This document shows, in pieces, positions 1-8,726 of a stretch of DNA of 64,000 nt. How positions within the stretch are numbered: position 1 is the first letter of the stretch; each line of letters starts with the position of its first letter. Both the position numbers and the translations under genes were made by a program. Where the stretch lies: the NCBI RefSeq assembly GCF_000416235.1, contig NZ_ATLO01000012.1, forward strand, positions 62,001-126,000, written 5' to 3'. The DNA is from Pseudomonas sp. CFII64. Its GTDB lineage: Bacteria > Pseudomonadota > Gammaproteobacteria > Pseudomonadales > Pseudomonadaceae. The notes under the pieces are model-generated. The model ran no database searches and was not told the origin of the DNA. It saw nothing but the letters and a program-made list of their open reading frames with translations.

Positions 1-51
1 CAGACCTGCGCTAAATGCTGCGGCAACGCTGAAGGTTTTAAGAGATAACAT
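1..51 (-). CDS. Start of an exported protein, cut by the window edge (possibly CopC)
   Basis: An ATG at 49-51 on the minus strand is preceded by a GGAGCC ribosome-binding site. It opens 17 codons that read MLSLKTFSVAAAFSAGL, the beginning of a typical signal peptide. The gene follows copB in the same direction after a gap of about 70 bases. In Pseudomonas cop operons the periplasmic copper carrier CopC usually occupies this place, so CopC is the first guess, but only the leader is visible and any exported copper protein would fit. Confidence 0.5.
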   Translation of the reverse strand, partial: MLSLKTFSVAAAFSAGL

Positions 52-124
52 GCAAGGCTCCTGACGGACTAAGCCGTGGGGTGTTGTTTATTGTTGGAAT
101 AGTTTTGGGTGGTGTGACACGGGA

Positions 125-1015
125 TCAGAACCACATTCGCACCCCTGCAACGAAACGTGCTTCGCTTCGTTCTTCATCTTCTTCACGGGCGTAATCTGCA
201 GTTTTTCCGTAGGAACGGTTCCAGGTCACGCCTATATAAGGTGCGAATTCGGGGCGAATTTCGTAGCGCATCCTCAGGCCAAACTCGGTGTCCGAAAGCC
301 CGGAGCCGGTGGCACGTTGAAGGTCGTTTTTGCCATAAAGGTTCATTTCAACAGTGGGCTGCAGAATCAAACGGTTGGTTAATAAAATGTCGTAGTCACC
401 CTTGAGTCGCAGCGCCGTCTGGCCGCCTTCGCCCAAGTAGGCGGTGGCTTGCGTTTCCAGGTTATAGAGCGCCATGCCCTGCAGGCCCAGTGCCGCCCAC
501 GTCTGAGGCGTGCCGGGTTTGAAGTCTTGCCGCACGCCACTGACAATGTCCCACCAAGGACTGATGGCATGACCCCAGAGTGCCTGGAGTTCAGCGCTTT
601 CGGTCACGCCATTGGTTCTCTCGCCTTCGGTGCGAAGCAAGAGACGATCAGTATCGCCTCCGATCCAGCCGTTAGCCTCCCAGCTCAGGGTGCTTCCAGC
701 GTCAGCGTCCTGCCATTCGAGTTGATCAATTAGGAAAAACGAGTTGATTGCGTCGTCGCGCATCTGGTGGCCGGCATGACTTTCAAACACCGCCGCGCGA
801 TCCGCGTTGGTAAGTGCAGGGATGGGTGTACGGCTTTCTTGAGACGCTGCGGGCTTCATGCCTTGCAATTGACCGTCATCCATACCCTGCATGTGAGAGT
901 GATCCATGCCTTGCGTCGGCCCGGTCTGCGCATAAACAAGCGAAAACGGCGTAACCCCCACTCCGAGGATGGCCAGACTGACGAAAACCGATTTAGCGGA
1001 TTGTTCGAAGTTCAT
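125..1015 (-). CDS. copB: Copper resistance protein B (outer membrane)
   Basis: This 296-residue protein has an N-terminal signal peptide (about residues 1-29). A short Met/His-rich stretch (around residues 36-53, with GMDHSHM and QGM repeats) follows and suits copper binding. The rest is the CopB/PcoB domain, predicted to be an outer-membrane beta-barrel, ending in the aromatic GVRMWF typical of outer-membrane proteins. CopB is thought to hold or pass copper at the outer membrane together with CopA. The gene begins 9 bases after copA stops, with a GGAGCC ribosome-binding site, so the two are translated from one transcript. Confidence 0.93.
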   Translation of the reverse strand: MNFEQSAKSVFVSLAILGVGVTPFSLVYAQTGPTQGMDHSHMQGMDDGQLQGMKPAASQESRTPIPALTNADRAAVFESHAGHQMRDDAINSFFLIDQLEWQDADAGSTLSWEANGWIGGDTDRLLLRTEGERTNGVTESAELQALWGHAISPWWDIVSGVRQDFKPGTPQTWAALGLQGMALYNLETQATAYLGEGGQTALRLKGDYDILLTNRLILQPTVEMNLYGKNDLQRATGSGLSDTEFGLRMRYEIRPEFAPYIGVTWNRSYGKTADYAREEDEERSEARFVAGVRMWF

Positions 1016-1024
1016 GTCTGGCTC

Positions 1025-2890
1025 CTACTCTTGCACACGGACTTCGCGGAACATGCCCATTTCCATGTGGTACATCAGGTGGCAGTGGTACGCCCATCGC
1101 CCTAGAGCATCGGCGGTCACGCGGTAACTGCGTTTAGTGCCTGGCGGCATGTCGATGGTGTGTTTACGAACCATGAAATCACCGTTTTCTTCCTCTAGAT
1201 CACTCCACATGCCATGCAGGTGAATGGGGTGCATCATCATGGTGTCGTTCACTAGAACCACTCGAATGCGCTCTCCATACTTGAGGCGAAGCGGTTCGGC
1301 ATCCGCGAATTTCACGCCGTCAAAAGACCACGAGAACTTTTCCATGTGTCCGGTCAGGTGAAGTGTGATGGTGCGGCTTGGTTCCCGGCCATCGGGATCC
1401 TGGAAGGTGCTCTTTAGGTCTGCGTAGGTCAGTACCCGGCGACCGTTGTTTCTCAGCCCCATGCCTGGATCGTTAAGTTTCGGCGAGGGGCTCATGGCCT
1501 GCATGTCGACCAGTGGGTTATTTGCTTCTGAGGCCGGGTGGGGCTCCATCGAGTTCATGCCGTTCATGCCCTGCATCGAGTGGGCAGACACGCCTGCCGA
1601 GGCTGACGTCTGGCCGTTATCCATGCTCTGCATCGATCCACCGTCCATGCCCGTCATACCTTGCGTGTTGTTATCGTTGCCAGCCGCCATTTGGCTGTGA
1701 TCCATACCCTCCATGCCTTGCATCGAGTTCTGGGCCATGCCATCCATATCGCCATGATCCATGCCGGCCATATCACCCATACCCATGTCGCTCATCGTGA
1801 TCAACGGACGTTGATCGAGGGACGGCACAGGGGCCGAGAGCCCTTCATGCACAGCCAGCGTACCTCTCGCGAAACCTGTGCGATCCATTGACTGGGCGAA
1901 CAGTGTGTACGCGTTTTCAGTGGGTTCAACGATCACATCGAAAGTTTCGGCCACGGCAATACGGAACTCATCAACGCTGACGGGCTTCACGTACTGCCCG
2001 TCTGCCGCGACGACAGTCATCTTCAAACCGGGAATGCGCACGTCAAAGTAGCTCATCGCCGAACCATTGATGAACCTTAGGCGCAGCCGTTCGCCGGGCC
2101 TGAAAATACCTGTCCAGTTGCTGTCGGGAGCCAGCCCGTTGAGCAAATACGTGTAGGTGGCGCCACTAACGTCGGCAAGATCCGTGGGGTTCATCTTCAT
2201 TTCAGCCCACATTTTTCGATCCGCGACCGTGGCAGACCAACCGGCCTTGCTGACGTCATCAATGAAATCGCCGACGGTGCGCTTGTGCTGGTTATAGTAA
2301 CTGGACTGTTTCTTGAGCTTTTTCATGACCCGCTCGGGGTTTTCATCAGTCCAGTCGGACAGCATCACCACATAGTCGCGGTCGTAGCTGAAGGGTTCGG
2401 GGTCTTTTGCATCAATGACCAGAGGCCCATAGACACCGACCTGCTCTTGAAAACCGGAATGACTGTGATACCAGTATGTGCCGTTCTGTTTAACCTTGAA
2501 CGAGTACACGTACAGGCCATCTGGCTCAATTCCGTGGAAGCTCAGGCCTGGAACACCGTCCATATTCACGGGCAGAATGATGCCGTGCCAATGGATCGAG
2601 GTATTTTCCTTAAGCCGGTTCCTGACCCGCAGCGTAACCGTGTCGCCTTCGCGCCAGCGTAGCAAAGGCCCTGGGAGACTGCCGTTGATTGTCATCGCAG
2701 TGCACGGAGTGCCCGTGAAGTTCACTCCCATCTCACCGATTGAAAGATCGAAGTCAGAACCTGCGATTACATTCAGCTGGCCCTGACTGGAAATCGCCCA
2801 CACCGGGCTGCGCCATAGCCCAAAGCCTGCGAGTAGCCCGCCTGCCGCCAGTGCTTTCACGAAAGTGCGTCTTGATGTTCGGGAATGCAT
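1025..2890 (-). CDS. copA: Copper resistance multicopper oxidase CopA
   Basis: This 621-residue protein starts with a twin-arginine signal (SRRTFVK, residues 6-12), as expected for a cuprous oxidase exported folded to the periplasm. Copper ligands of all four multicopper oxidase motifs are visible: HWHG (100-103), YHSHS (141-145), HPIHLHG (554-560) and HCHLMYHMEMGMF from 602. Between about residues 370 and 450 lies a Met/His-rich segment of MDHGDM, MQGM and MDHSQM units, the CopA copper-storage region. The length is normal for the CopA/PcoA family. It oxidises Cu(I) to the less toxic Cu(II). The 5' region contains TGACA-type elements that could be a CopR box, but I cannot assign one firmly. 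Confidence 0.96.
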   Translation of the reverse strand: MHSRTSRRTFVKALAAGGLLAGFGLWRSPVWAISSQGQLNVIAGSDFDLSIGEMGVNFTGTPCTAMTINGSLPGPLLRWREGDTVTLRVRNRLKENTSIHWHGIILPVNMDGVPGLSFHGIEPDGLYVYSFKVKQNGTYWYHSHSGFQEQVGVYGPLVIDAKDPEPFSYDRDYVVMLSDWTDENPERVMKKLKKQSSYYNQHKRTVGDFIDDVSKAGWSATVADRKMWAEMKMNPTDLADVSGATYTYLLNGLAPDSNWTGIFRPGERLRLRFINGSAMSYFDVRIPGLKMTVVAADGQYVKPVSVDEFRIAVAETFDVIVEPTENAYTLFAQSMDRTGFARGTLAVHEGLSAPVPSLDQRPLITMSDMGMGDMAGMDHGDMDGMAQNSMQGMEGMDHSQMAAGNDNNTQGMTGMDGGSMQSMDNGQTSASAGVSAHSMQGMNGMNSMEPHPASEANNPLVDMQAMSPSPKLNDPGMGLRNNGRRVLTYADLKSTFQDPDGREPSRTITLHLTGHMEKFSWSFDGVKFADAEPLRLKYGERIRVVLVNDTMMMHPIHLHGMWSDLEEENGDFMVRKHTIDMPPGTKRSYRVTADALGRWAYHCHLMYHMEMGMFREVRVQE

Positions 2891-3123
2891 TGAGGTGTCC
2901 TAAGTCAGAATCCAGGGCAGAACGGATCCGCCTCCACGATGAGGCCACGGCTCGCTTCAGAGAGTCAGTGCCAGCCGTCATTTGTAAGCAAGATGTCACA
3001 TCATCGGACGGCGTGTGATTACAATTGCGTCAGGTTGGCAACGGCAATCTGCCTGCGCTGCGAGTAGCTTGCACCCATGGATTCGTCTCGTGGCAGGCGC
3101 ACCTGATTAGTCTGGCGCAGCCG
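2891..3123. other. Intergenic region upstream of copA
   Basis: No convincing gene is present in these 233 bases between copA and the DUF411 gene. A TGACA/TTACA-like pair around 2980-3000 resembles the half sites bound by CopR/PcoR-type copper response regulators, so a second, internal promoter for copAB is possible. The match is too weak to call a site. Confidence 0.3.
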
Positions 3124-3564
3124 TCAATTGCCAGAATATTCAGCGACTACTTGATCGGTGCCCGTCAGGGTCTGACCTATCACCTGATACGGCTGTTTGG
3201 TTTGGCCGTAATCCATTCCAGGCGAGCCAGCGGGCATGCCCGGCACCGAGACTCCGACGAGGTCGGGGTGACTCTTCAGGTCGAGAATCTGTGCTACCGG
3301 TACATGGCCTTCGACAAACTTCCCGTCAATCATCGCGGTATGACAGGAGGCCAGGCGCGGAGCGACGCCGAGGCGCTGTTTGACTTTGCTCATGTTGGGC
3401 TCGACATGCTCGCGCACGCTGAAGCCATTAACTTCAAGATACTTTATCCAGTCCTTGCAGCAGCCGCAGTCAGGATCGCGGTAAACATCGATGACTTCAG
3501 CAGCTTGTGCCGCTCCGGTCATGAGTAGTGTCGTGAGCACAGCGATACGGATATTGGTAATCAT
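3124..3564 (-). CDS. DUF411 periplasmic metal-binding protein
   Basis: The 146-residue product has a cleavable signal peptide (residues 1-21, ending AQA). The mature part starts with VIDVYRDPDCGCCKDW, whose CGCC (residues 33-36) is the hallmark of the DUF411 family, found in copper and silver resistance clusters. The start at 3564 is chosen because ATG is preceded by GGAGAACTCCC and followed directly by the signal peptide; the open frame further upstream runs into the HMA gene. Its exact role is not settled; metal binding in the periplasm is the usual suggestion. It lies between the HMA chaperone gene and copA in one operon. Confidence 0.85.
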   Translation of the reverse strand: MITNIRIAVLTTLLMTGAAQAAEVIDVYRDPDCGCCKDWIKYLEVNGFSVREHVEPNMSKVKQRLGVAPRLASCHTAMIDGKFVEGHVPVAQILDLKSHPDLVGVSVPGMPAGSPGMDYGQTKQPYQVIGQTLTGTDQVVAEYSGN

Positions 3565-3589
3565 GGGAGTTCTCCAGTTTGAATTACGC

Positions 3590-3859
3590 TTACCGACAGC
3601 AGCAGCCGCCGTTCCCGCCACAACCCGAGGTTGTCTTACTCGCTGTGCGTTCCACTGTCGCCAGCTGTGCTGGATAGCCCGCGTCCTGCAGGGCTGCAAG
3701 CAGCGCAGGGCTGTGCGAATCGCCGCTGACTTTCACCCGGCCGGCTTGTAGATCCACTGTTACGTCACTGACGCCTTCAAGTGGGCGCAGCGCTTCGGTG
3801 ACATGTTTGATACATGAACCACAGCTCATGCCTTGGACTTGCAGTTCAACTGTTTTCAT
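3590..3859 (-). CDS. Heavy-metal-associated (CopZ-like) chaperone with Cys-rich tail
   Basis: This 89-residue protein is a single HMA domain with the metal site GMSCGSC (Cys13, Cys16). The fold matches CopZ/Atx1 copper chaperones or the detached N-terminal domain of a copper ATPase. Unlike ordinary CopZ (about 65-70 residues) it carries an extra C-terminal tail of Gly and Cys ending GCGGNGGCCCR, giving four more cysteines (80, 86-88). The tail could add a second thiol site. It is followed after 25 bases by the DUF411 gene and preceded by the remnant of a P-type ATPase, whose partner it may once have been. Confidence 0.85.
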   Translation of the reverse strand: MKTVELQVQGMSCGSCIKHVTEALRPLEGVSDVTVDLQAGRVKVSGDSHSPALLAALQDAGYPAQLATVERTASKTTSGCGGNGGCCCR

Positions 3860-3973
3860 TGGTGACTCCTCACAACCAGGTTGATCATGGAAAGACTGAC
3901 GCGTAAGGCTTGTCTGCGACTTTGGTTTATCCTCAACCTTGCCGCGATGGTAAGGTCAAGCGGTCGTTTTCAC

Positions 3974-4109
3974 TCAATCAATGGAAGCCTGGTGCAGACG
4001 TGAGGCGTTGAATACCACCGACGCCGAGCTCACGCTAATCGCCAGTGCGGCAATCAGTGGTGACAGAAGGTGACCGGTTGGAGGGAAGAACAAGACGGCG
4101 GCCAGTGGG
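3974..4109 (-). pseudogene. C-terminal remnant of a copper-translocating P1B-type ATPase
   Basis: Read on the minus strand, these bases encode PLAAVLFFPPTGHLLSPL followed by IAALAISVSSASVVFNASRL, ending HQASID and a TGA stop at 3974-3976. This matches the last two transmembrane helices of CopA/CadA-type ATPases, whose usual ending is a PLAAG..LYP.TG..LSP.IA..AMS.SS.SVV.NALRL pattern. Nothing of the catalytic domains remains upstream, because the unrelated MDR gene ends at 4138. It is therefore a roughly 45-codon vestige of a gene that once headed the copper operon. Confidence 0.8.
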
Positions 4110-4137
4110 ACGTTTTGTCGACTATCACGGTGTCTTG

Positions 4138-5136
4138 TCAGACCAGCTTGATCACTACTTTGCCTTTTGATCTTCCTTGTTCGACATAGCTCAACGCTTT
4201 GGCTGTCGCCTCGAAAGGGAAGGTTTGGTCGATCACTGGCTTTATGATTCCGGACTCGATGAGCGCCGTTATTTCATCCAGCTGAGCACCGTTGTGGCGC
4301 ATAAAGACAAATGCATAGCTGACATGTTTTTTGCGCGCCTTCCTGCGGATGCTGCTGCTCAACACACGCATGATCAGGCCAAATACCCAGGACAGCCTTT
4401 GCTCTTCAGCGAACTGTGGCGTCGGCGGCCCGGAGATCGAAATGAGCTGGCCTCCAGGCTTGAGAATGCTGAGGGATTTTTCCAGCTCATCCGCGCCCAG
4501 GCTGTTCAATACGATGTCGTAGTCCTGCAGGACGCTTTCGACCTTTTCCTTCTTGTAGTCGATGACTATGTCCGCTCCCAGCGCCTTGACCCATTCAACG
4601 TTGTTGGTGCTGGTGGTTGTCGCGACAAAGGCGCCCAGATGCTTGGCGAGCTGGATCGCAATGCTGCCGACTCCACCGGAGCCGGCCTGGATAAAGACCT
4701 TCTGGCCTTTTTTCAGCTTGGCGGTTTCCACCAGCACCTGCCAGGCCGTGAGCGCAACCAGCGGGAGCGAGGCGGCCTCTTCCATGCTGATGTTGTTGGG
4801 TTTGAGCGCAAGTGCGTCTTCGGGCACCGCGATCAGCTCGGCGAATGTGCCGATGCGCTGCTCAGGAGGGCGTGCATAAACTTCATCACCCGGCTTGAAG
4901 CGCCGCACTGCAGAGCCCACGCCGACGACTATCCCGGCCAGGTCATTTCCCAGTATCAGCGGGAACGAATACGGCAGGATCAGTTTGAATTCGCCGCTAC
5001 TGATCTTTGAGTCGAGCACGTTGACGCTGGCCGCATGCACTTGAACAAGAACGTCATGGGCACCCACGTCAGGGGCGGGCACCTCGGTCAGGCGTCCATT
5101 GTTTTTACCGTAGCGGTCGATGGTAAATGCCTTCAT
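4138..5136 (-). CDS. NADP-dependent MDR oxidoreductase (quinone oxidoreductase-like)
   Basis: The 332-residue protein is a medium-chain dehydrogenase/reductase without the structural zinc Cys cluster. It has a GroES-like N-terminal half (VPAPDVGAHDVLVQVHAASVN, then GNDLAGIVVGVG). The Rossmann half carries the motif QAGSGGVGSIAIQLAKHLGA around residues 150-170. These features place it with zeta-crystallin-like quinone or enone reductases. It sits beside an SDR and an old yellow enzyme on the same strand, so reduction of electrophilic carbonyl compounds is a reasonable guess. The substrate cannot be read from sequence. Confidence 0.88.
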   Translation of the reverse strand: MKAFTIDRYGKNNGRLTEVPAPDVGAHDVLVQVHAASVNVLDSKISSGEFKLILPYSFPLILGNDLAGIVVGVGSAVRRFKPGDEVYARPPEQRIGTFAELIAVPEDALALKPNNISMEEAASLPLVALTAWQVLVETAKLKKGQKVFIQAGSGGVGSIAIQLAKHLGAFVATTTSTNNVEWVKALGADIVIDYKKEKVESVLQDYDIVLNSLGADELEKSLSILKPGGQLISISGPPTPQFAEEQRLSWVFGLIMRVLSSSIRRKARKKHVSYAFVFMRHNGAQLDEITALIESGIIKPVIDQTFPFEATAKALSYVEQGRSKGKVVIKLV

Positions 5137-5269
5137 GTTGATTCAACTCTCATGGCAATGGCGCGCGGCATTGGTGAATCCTGTGGGCGATTCTGGTTGA
5201 GGTTTCGAATCATGAAGTGTCATGTAGGTTGGGCAGGTGCTCTTGCACGAGCACCTGCTTCACGATGTT
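5137..5269. other. Intergenic region between MDR and SDR genes
   Basis: About 130 bases lie between the SDR stop and the MDR start. A short AT-richer stretch precedes the MDR start, and a partial inverted repeat (GGTGCTCTTGCACGAGCACC, 5237-5256) could form a hairpin terminator after the SDR gene. There is no clear T tract. Confidence 0.4.
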
Positions 5270-6058
5270 TTACTTTGTGGCTGTGTAGCGCTCGGCGACT
5301 TCGGCTTGCCGAATCTGCGATAGCAAACCCTGGCGTGCAGCCTGCAAGGCATCCCAACGGTCGGCATCCTGCAGTGGCGGGATAGTCACAGGCTCGCGCC
5401 GATCAAAGCCGACCAGCGCCGCATCGACCAGATCACCCACTTCCATGACGTCAGTCAGGGTATTGATGTCGATACCCGCTCGCTCCCAGATTTCGGTACG
5501 AGTGGCTGCCGGCAAGACGGCTTGTACGTAGACGCCTCTGGGCGTCAGCTCCAGGCTCATGCCCTGTGACAGAAACAGCACGAAGGCCTTGGTCGCACCG
5601 TAGACCGTCATGCCGAACTCAGGCGCCAGGCCAACAACCGAACCTATGTTGATGATCGCGCCGTCCCCGGCTTCTGCCAGGCGTGGGGCGATGGCGCTGG
5701 CAAGTCTGACCAGTGCGGTGGTGTTGAGCGTAACCAGCTGAGCAACGCTGTCAGGTGACTGTTCGATAAAGCTGCCCGATTGTGCTGCGCCCGCATTGTT
5801 TACCAGGATGCCAATATCGGAATCATTGCGCAGGCGGGTTTCCACCGCCGTCAGGTCGGCGCTTTGGGTCAGGTCGGCCTGGAGCACATCAACGGATACA
5901 TGGTGTTTTTCACGCAGTTGCGCTGCGAGGGCGTCCAGCCGGGTTTTGTCGCGGGCTACCAGGACGAGGCTGTGTCCGCGTTGCGCAAAGCGCTCTGCAT
6001 AGGTGGCGCCGATGCCAGTGGAGGCGCCGGTAATCAGGACGGTAGTAGGCTTGGTCAT
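5270..6058 (-). CDS. SDR family oxidoreductase
   Basis: This 262-residue classical short-chain dehydrogenase has the cofactor motif TGASTGIG near the N-terminus, NNAG at about residue 88, and the active-site Ser plus YxxxK (YGATK). The arginine and lysine after the first strand (VARDKTRLDAL) favour NADP. The start at 6058 is chosen because MTKPTTVLITG is the natural N-terminus; the longer frame adds 21 unconserved residues. It shares strand and neighbourhood with the OYE and MDR genes and could be cotranscribed with the OYE gene 74 bases upstream. Confidence 0.88.
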   Translation of the reverse strand: MTKPTTVLITGASTGIGATYAERFAQRGHSLVLVARDKTRLDALAAQLREKHHVSVDVLQADLTQSADLTAVETRLRNDSDIGILVNNAGAAQSGSFIEQSPDSVAQLVTLNTTALVRLASAIAPRLAEAGDGAIINIGSVVGLAPEFGMTVYGATKAFVLFLSQGMSLELTPRGVYVQAVLPAATRTEIWERAGIDINTLTDVMEVGDLVDAALVGFDRREPVTIPPLQDADRWDALQAARQGLLSQIRQAEVAERYTATK

Positions 6059-6132
6059 GGCAAGATTCTCTGCTGTAGATGTCGATTGGCGATTCACGTG
6101 TGGCGCCTGCAAGGGGAGCAACAGTGATTCTG

Positions 6133-7233
6133 TCAGTGGTTTTGGTGGGCGCTCTCGGTAAGCGTCGGGTAGTCGATGTAGCCGGCTGCACCGCCGCCGT
6201 ACAAGGTGGCTGGGTCGAATGCGGACAGGGCGGCGTCGGTCTTGAGTCGCTCTACCAAATCAGGGTTGCCAATAAACGGACGTCCGAAGGCAATGAGATC
6301 GGCCTTGTCTTCGAGCAGCGTTGAAGTGGCCAGATTCAGGTCGTAGCCATTGTTGGCGATGTAGGTCTGTTTGAAGCGTTGACGCAGGGAGCCGAAGTCA
6401 AAGGGCGCCACGTCTCGCGGCCCGCCGGTTGCGCCTTCGACCACGTGCAGGTAAACCAGGCCCAAGACGTCGAGTTGATCGACGAGGTAGTCGAATTGAG
6501 CTTGCGGGTCGGTACTGGAAACATCATTGGCGGGGGAGACGGGAGAGATCCGAATACCTGTTCGCTGCGCACCGATTTCGCTGACTACAGCCGCTGCGAC
6601 TTCCAGTAGCAAACGAGCACGATTTTCAACCGAGCCGCCGTAGGCATCGGTGCGCACATTCGCTCCGTCCTTGAGGAACTGGTCAAGCAGGTAGCCGTTC
6701 GCGCCATGGATTTCTACGCCATCAAAACCGGCAGCCATCGCGTTTGCTGCGGCCTGGCGGAAGTCCTTGACGATTCCAGCGAGCTCGCCGATTTCGAGGG
6801 CTCGAGGTTGCGAAACATCCACGAAGCTGTTGTTGACGAAAACCTTCGTCGCCGCGCGAAGGGCAGAGGGGGCTACCGGAGCTGCGCCATTTTCCTGGAG
6901 GTCAACATGGGACACGCGTCCGACGTGCCACAACTGCAGGAAAATACGTCCGCCCCGCGCATGGACGGCTTCGGTGACAGTGCGCCATGCCTCTATCTGC
7001 GCCTGGGTATAAATCCCTGGCGTATCTTGATAGCCCTGTCCTTGCTGTGAGATCTGGGTAGCCTCGGAAATCAGCAGGCCGGCGGAAGCTCGCTGGCCGT
7101 AATAGGTGGCAGCGAATTGGCTCGGAACAAAGCCTGCTCCAGCGCGGTTTCGCGTCAGTGGCGCCATTACGATTCTGTTGGAAAGCGTCAGCGAGCCGAG
7201 GTTGTAGGGCTCAAACAAAGTCTTGTCGTTCAT
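6133..7233 (-). CDS. Old yellow enzyme family alkene reductase (NemA-like)
   Basis: The 366-residue protein has the OYE TIM-barrel landmarks: LFEPYNLGSLTLSNRIVMAPLTRNRA at the N-terminus, LQLWHVGRVSH, the substrate-binding HGANGYL, and the FMN-binding AFGRPFIGNPDL near the C-terminus. It reduces activated C=C bonds of enones, maleimides or nitrate esters using FMN and NAD(P)H. The start at 7233 (MNDKTLFEP) matches the family N-terminus. It is divergently transcribed from a TetR-type regulator with a 166-base shared promoter region, the same arrangement as the electrophile-responsive nemRA system of enteric bacteria. Confidence 0.92.
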   Translation of the reverse strand: MNDKTLFEPYNLGSLTLSNRIVMAPLTRNRAGAGFVPSQFAATYYGQRASAGLLISEATQISQQGQGYQDTPGIYTQAQIEAWRTVTEAVHARGGRIFLQLWHVGRVSHVDLQENGAAPVAPSALRAATKVFVNNSFVDVSQPRALEIGELAGIVKDFRQAAANAMAAGFDGVEIHGANGYLLDQFLKDGANVRTDAYGGSVENRARLLLEVAAAVVSEIGAQRTGIRISPVSPANDVSSTDPQAQFDYLVDQLDVLGLVYLHVVEGATGGPRDVAPFDFGSLRQRFKQTYIANNGYDLNLATSTLLEDKADLIAFGRPFIGNPDLVERLKTDAALSAFDPATLYGGGAAGYIDYPTLTESAHQNH

Positions 7234-7342
7234 ATCGATTCCATAATCGTTAATCAAACACGCGATCCGCGCCGTGTGGGTGGAGATTCGCCAGCAGGTA
7301 TTTATGATGTCGATCATGCTCAAAGCTGTCAATGATTTTGAT

Positions 7343-7358
7343 TATGACCGACATCATA
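7343..7358. promoter_or_regulatory. Candidate TetR operator between the OYE and tetR genes
   Basis: A perfect inverted repeat TATGA-N6-TCATA lies in the divergent promoter region, 42 bases upstream of the tetR start and in AT-rich DNA. Its symmetry and place suit autoregulation by the adjacent TetR protein. Binding is inferred. Confidence 0.5.
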
Positions 7359-7399
7359 GTATAGTCAGGCTGTTGATTTATCAGGCACAGGGGCGCGAA

Positions 7400-8008
7400 A
7401 TGAAGATCACCAAGACCCAATCACTCGCCAACCGGGCTCATATTGTGGCAACGGCTTCAGAGCTGTTTCGTGAGCGTGGCTACGATGGTGTGGGTGTGGC
7501 GGAGTTAATGGCCACTGCCGGTTTTACCCAGGGCGGCTTTTACAAACACTTCGGTTCCAAAGCGGATTTGATGGCCGAGGCCGCGGAAAAAAGCTTGTCG
7601 CAATCACTCGCCAGCTCTTGCGACCTCGACGTTGCGGGCTTCATCAATGTGTATGTGTCGAGAGATCACCGGGACGGCAGGGGAGGCGGTTGCACCATGG
7701 CGGCGCTGTGTGGTGATGCTGCGCGTCAGTCGGATGAGTTGAAGGCGACGTTTGTCAGCGGAATTGAAAAAACGCTGGCTGCACTCGAGGAAAAGTACCA
7801 GGCGGGTCTGGATGCGCCACAGCAAGACACACGAGCAAAAATGATTGACCTGCTCGCCCATGCACTAGGTGCGGTTATGCTGTCGAGGGCCTGTCCGGAT
7901 GACTCGCCTCTGGCAGATGAAATACTCGAGGTTTGCCATGCCGAACTGATGAGGTCGTTGCCATCGGGTGAGCAAAAAACCGCAGGTGAAGTGCAAGACG
8001 GGGTTTGA
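7400..8008 (+). CDS. TetR family transcriptional regulator
   Basis: The 202-residue protein has an N-terminal TetR helix-turn-helix (ASELFRERGYDGVGVAELMATAGFTQGGFYKHF). A C-terminal ligand domain follows, containing a Gly-rich GGGCTMAALCGDAAR segment with two cysteines, as seen in NemR/QacR-like repressors that sense electrophiles. The start at 7400 gives the usual family N-terminus MKITKTQSLANRAHIV; the longer frame reads back through the operator. It most likely represses the divergent old yellow enzyme gene and itself. Whether the cysteines sense electrophiles is inference. Confidence 0.88.
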   Translation: MKITKTQSLANRAHIVATASELFRERGYDGVGVAELMATAGFTQGGFYKHFGSKADLMAEAAEKSLSQSLASSCDLDVAGFINVYVSRDHRDGRGGGCTMAALCGDAARQSDELKATFVSGIEKTLAALEEKYQAGLDAPQQDTRAKMIDLLAHALGAVMLSRACPDDSPLADEILEVCHAELMRSLPSGEQKTAGEVQDGV

Positions 8009-8034
8009 TTCCCCGCGCGCAAGCAGCATTGCCG

Positions 8035-8643
8035 TCAGGTATGGATAGGCAGGGCCAGCCCGAACAGTACAAAAAATCCACCGCAGACTTTATTGAATCG
8101 GCGTCCGGTTCGAGCCAGCCAGGGTCTGACCCGGTGCGCTGCGCTGGCCACCAGATACTCAACGACGAACTCCACGACTGCATAGGTCAGCGCGATAGTG
8201 ATTGTCTGCGCGATGATGCTTCGCTGCGGATCCAGGAACGGTGGAATAAACGCAGTGAAGAGCAACAGTGCCTTGGGGTTTGAAATGGCCGATACCAGCC
8301 CTTGGCGGAACAGCGACCAAGGTCGGAAACTGGTAGTGCCGGTCGGATCAAGGCTGACGGGCGCAGACCGCCACAGCCCGAAGCCCAGCCAGATCAGATA
8401 GAGCCCGCCAGCAATCTTCAATGCTGTGAACCAGCTGGCCGACGCCTGGATCAGCGCACCCAATCCCAAGGCGCAGAGCGAAAGCACGATGGCAAAGCCA
8501 AGCACGCCGCCCGTGATGGTGAATAGCGTCTTGCGGCTCCCGTGAAGGGCGCCATGGGTCAGCACCAATAATGCATTGGGCCCTGGAACCACCGCGATGC
8601 CGCAGCAGGTAAACAGATAGAGCAACCAGGTCTCGAATGGCAT
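8035..8643 (-). CDS. LysE/RhtB family translocator
   Basis: This 202-residue integral membrane protein has the LysE-type pattern: an N-terminal helix followed by VVPGPNALLVLTHGALHGSRKT, three C-terminal hydrophobic stretches, and the loop NPKALLLFTAFIPPFLDP. Members export amino acids such as lysine, arginine or homoserine, or related small metabolites. It is convergent with tetR on one side and divergent from a LysR-type gene on the other, and that LysR protein is the obvious candidate regulator. The substrate is unknown. Confidence 0.88.
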   Translation of the reverse strand: MPFETWLLYLFTCCGIAVVPGPNALLVLTHGALHGSRKTLFTITGGVLGFAIVLSLCALGLGALIQASASWFTALKIAGGLYLIWLGFGLWRSAPVSLDPTGTTSFRPWSLFRQGLVSAISNPKALLLFTAFIPPFLDPQRSIIAQTITIALTYAVVEFVVEYLVASAAHRVRPWLARTGRRFNKVCGGFFVLFGLALPIHT

Positions 8644-8726
8644 GGCAGATCCAGAATGGGTTGATTCATGCCAGTACTCTGCGGGTGAACAACCGTCATG
8701 AAAAGCGCATAATTCACGACTTTGTC

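Noticed and set aside
1600-1800. Met/His repeats in copA as a tandem DNA repeat
   Set aside because: They are protein-level copper-binding repeats (MDHGDM, MQGM), normal for CopA, not a separate DNA element.
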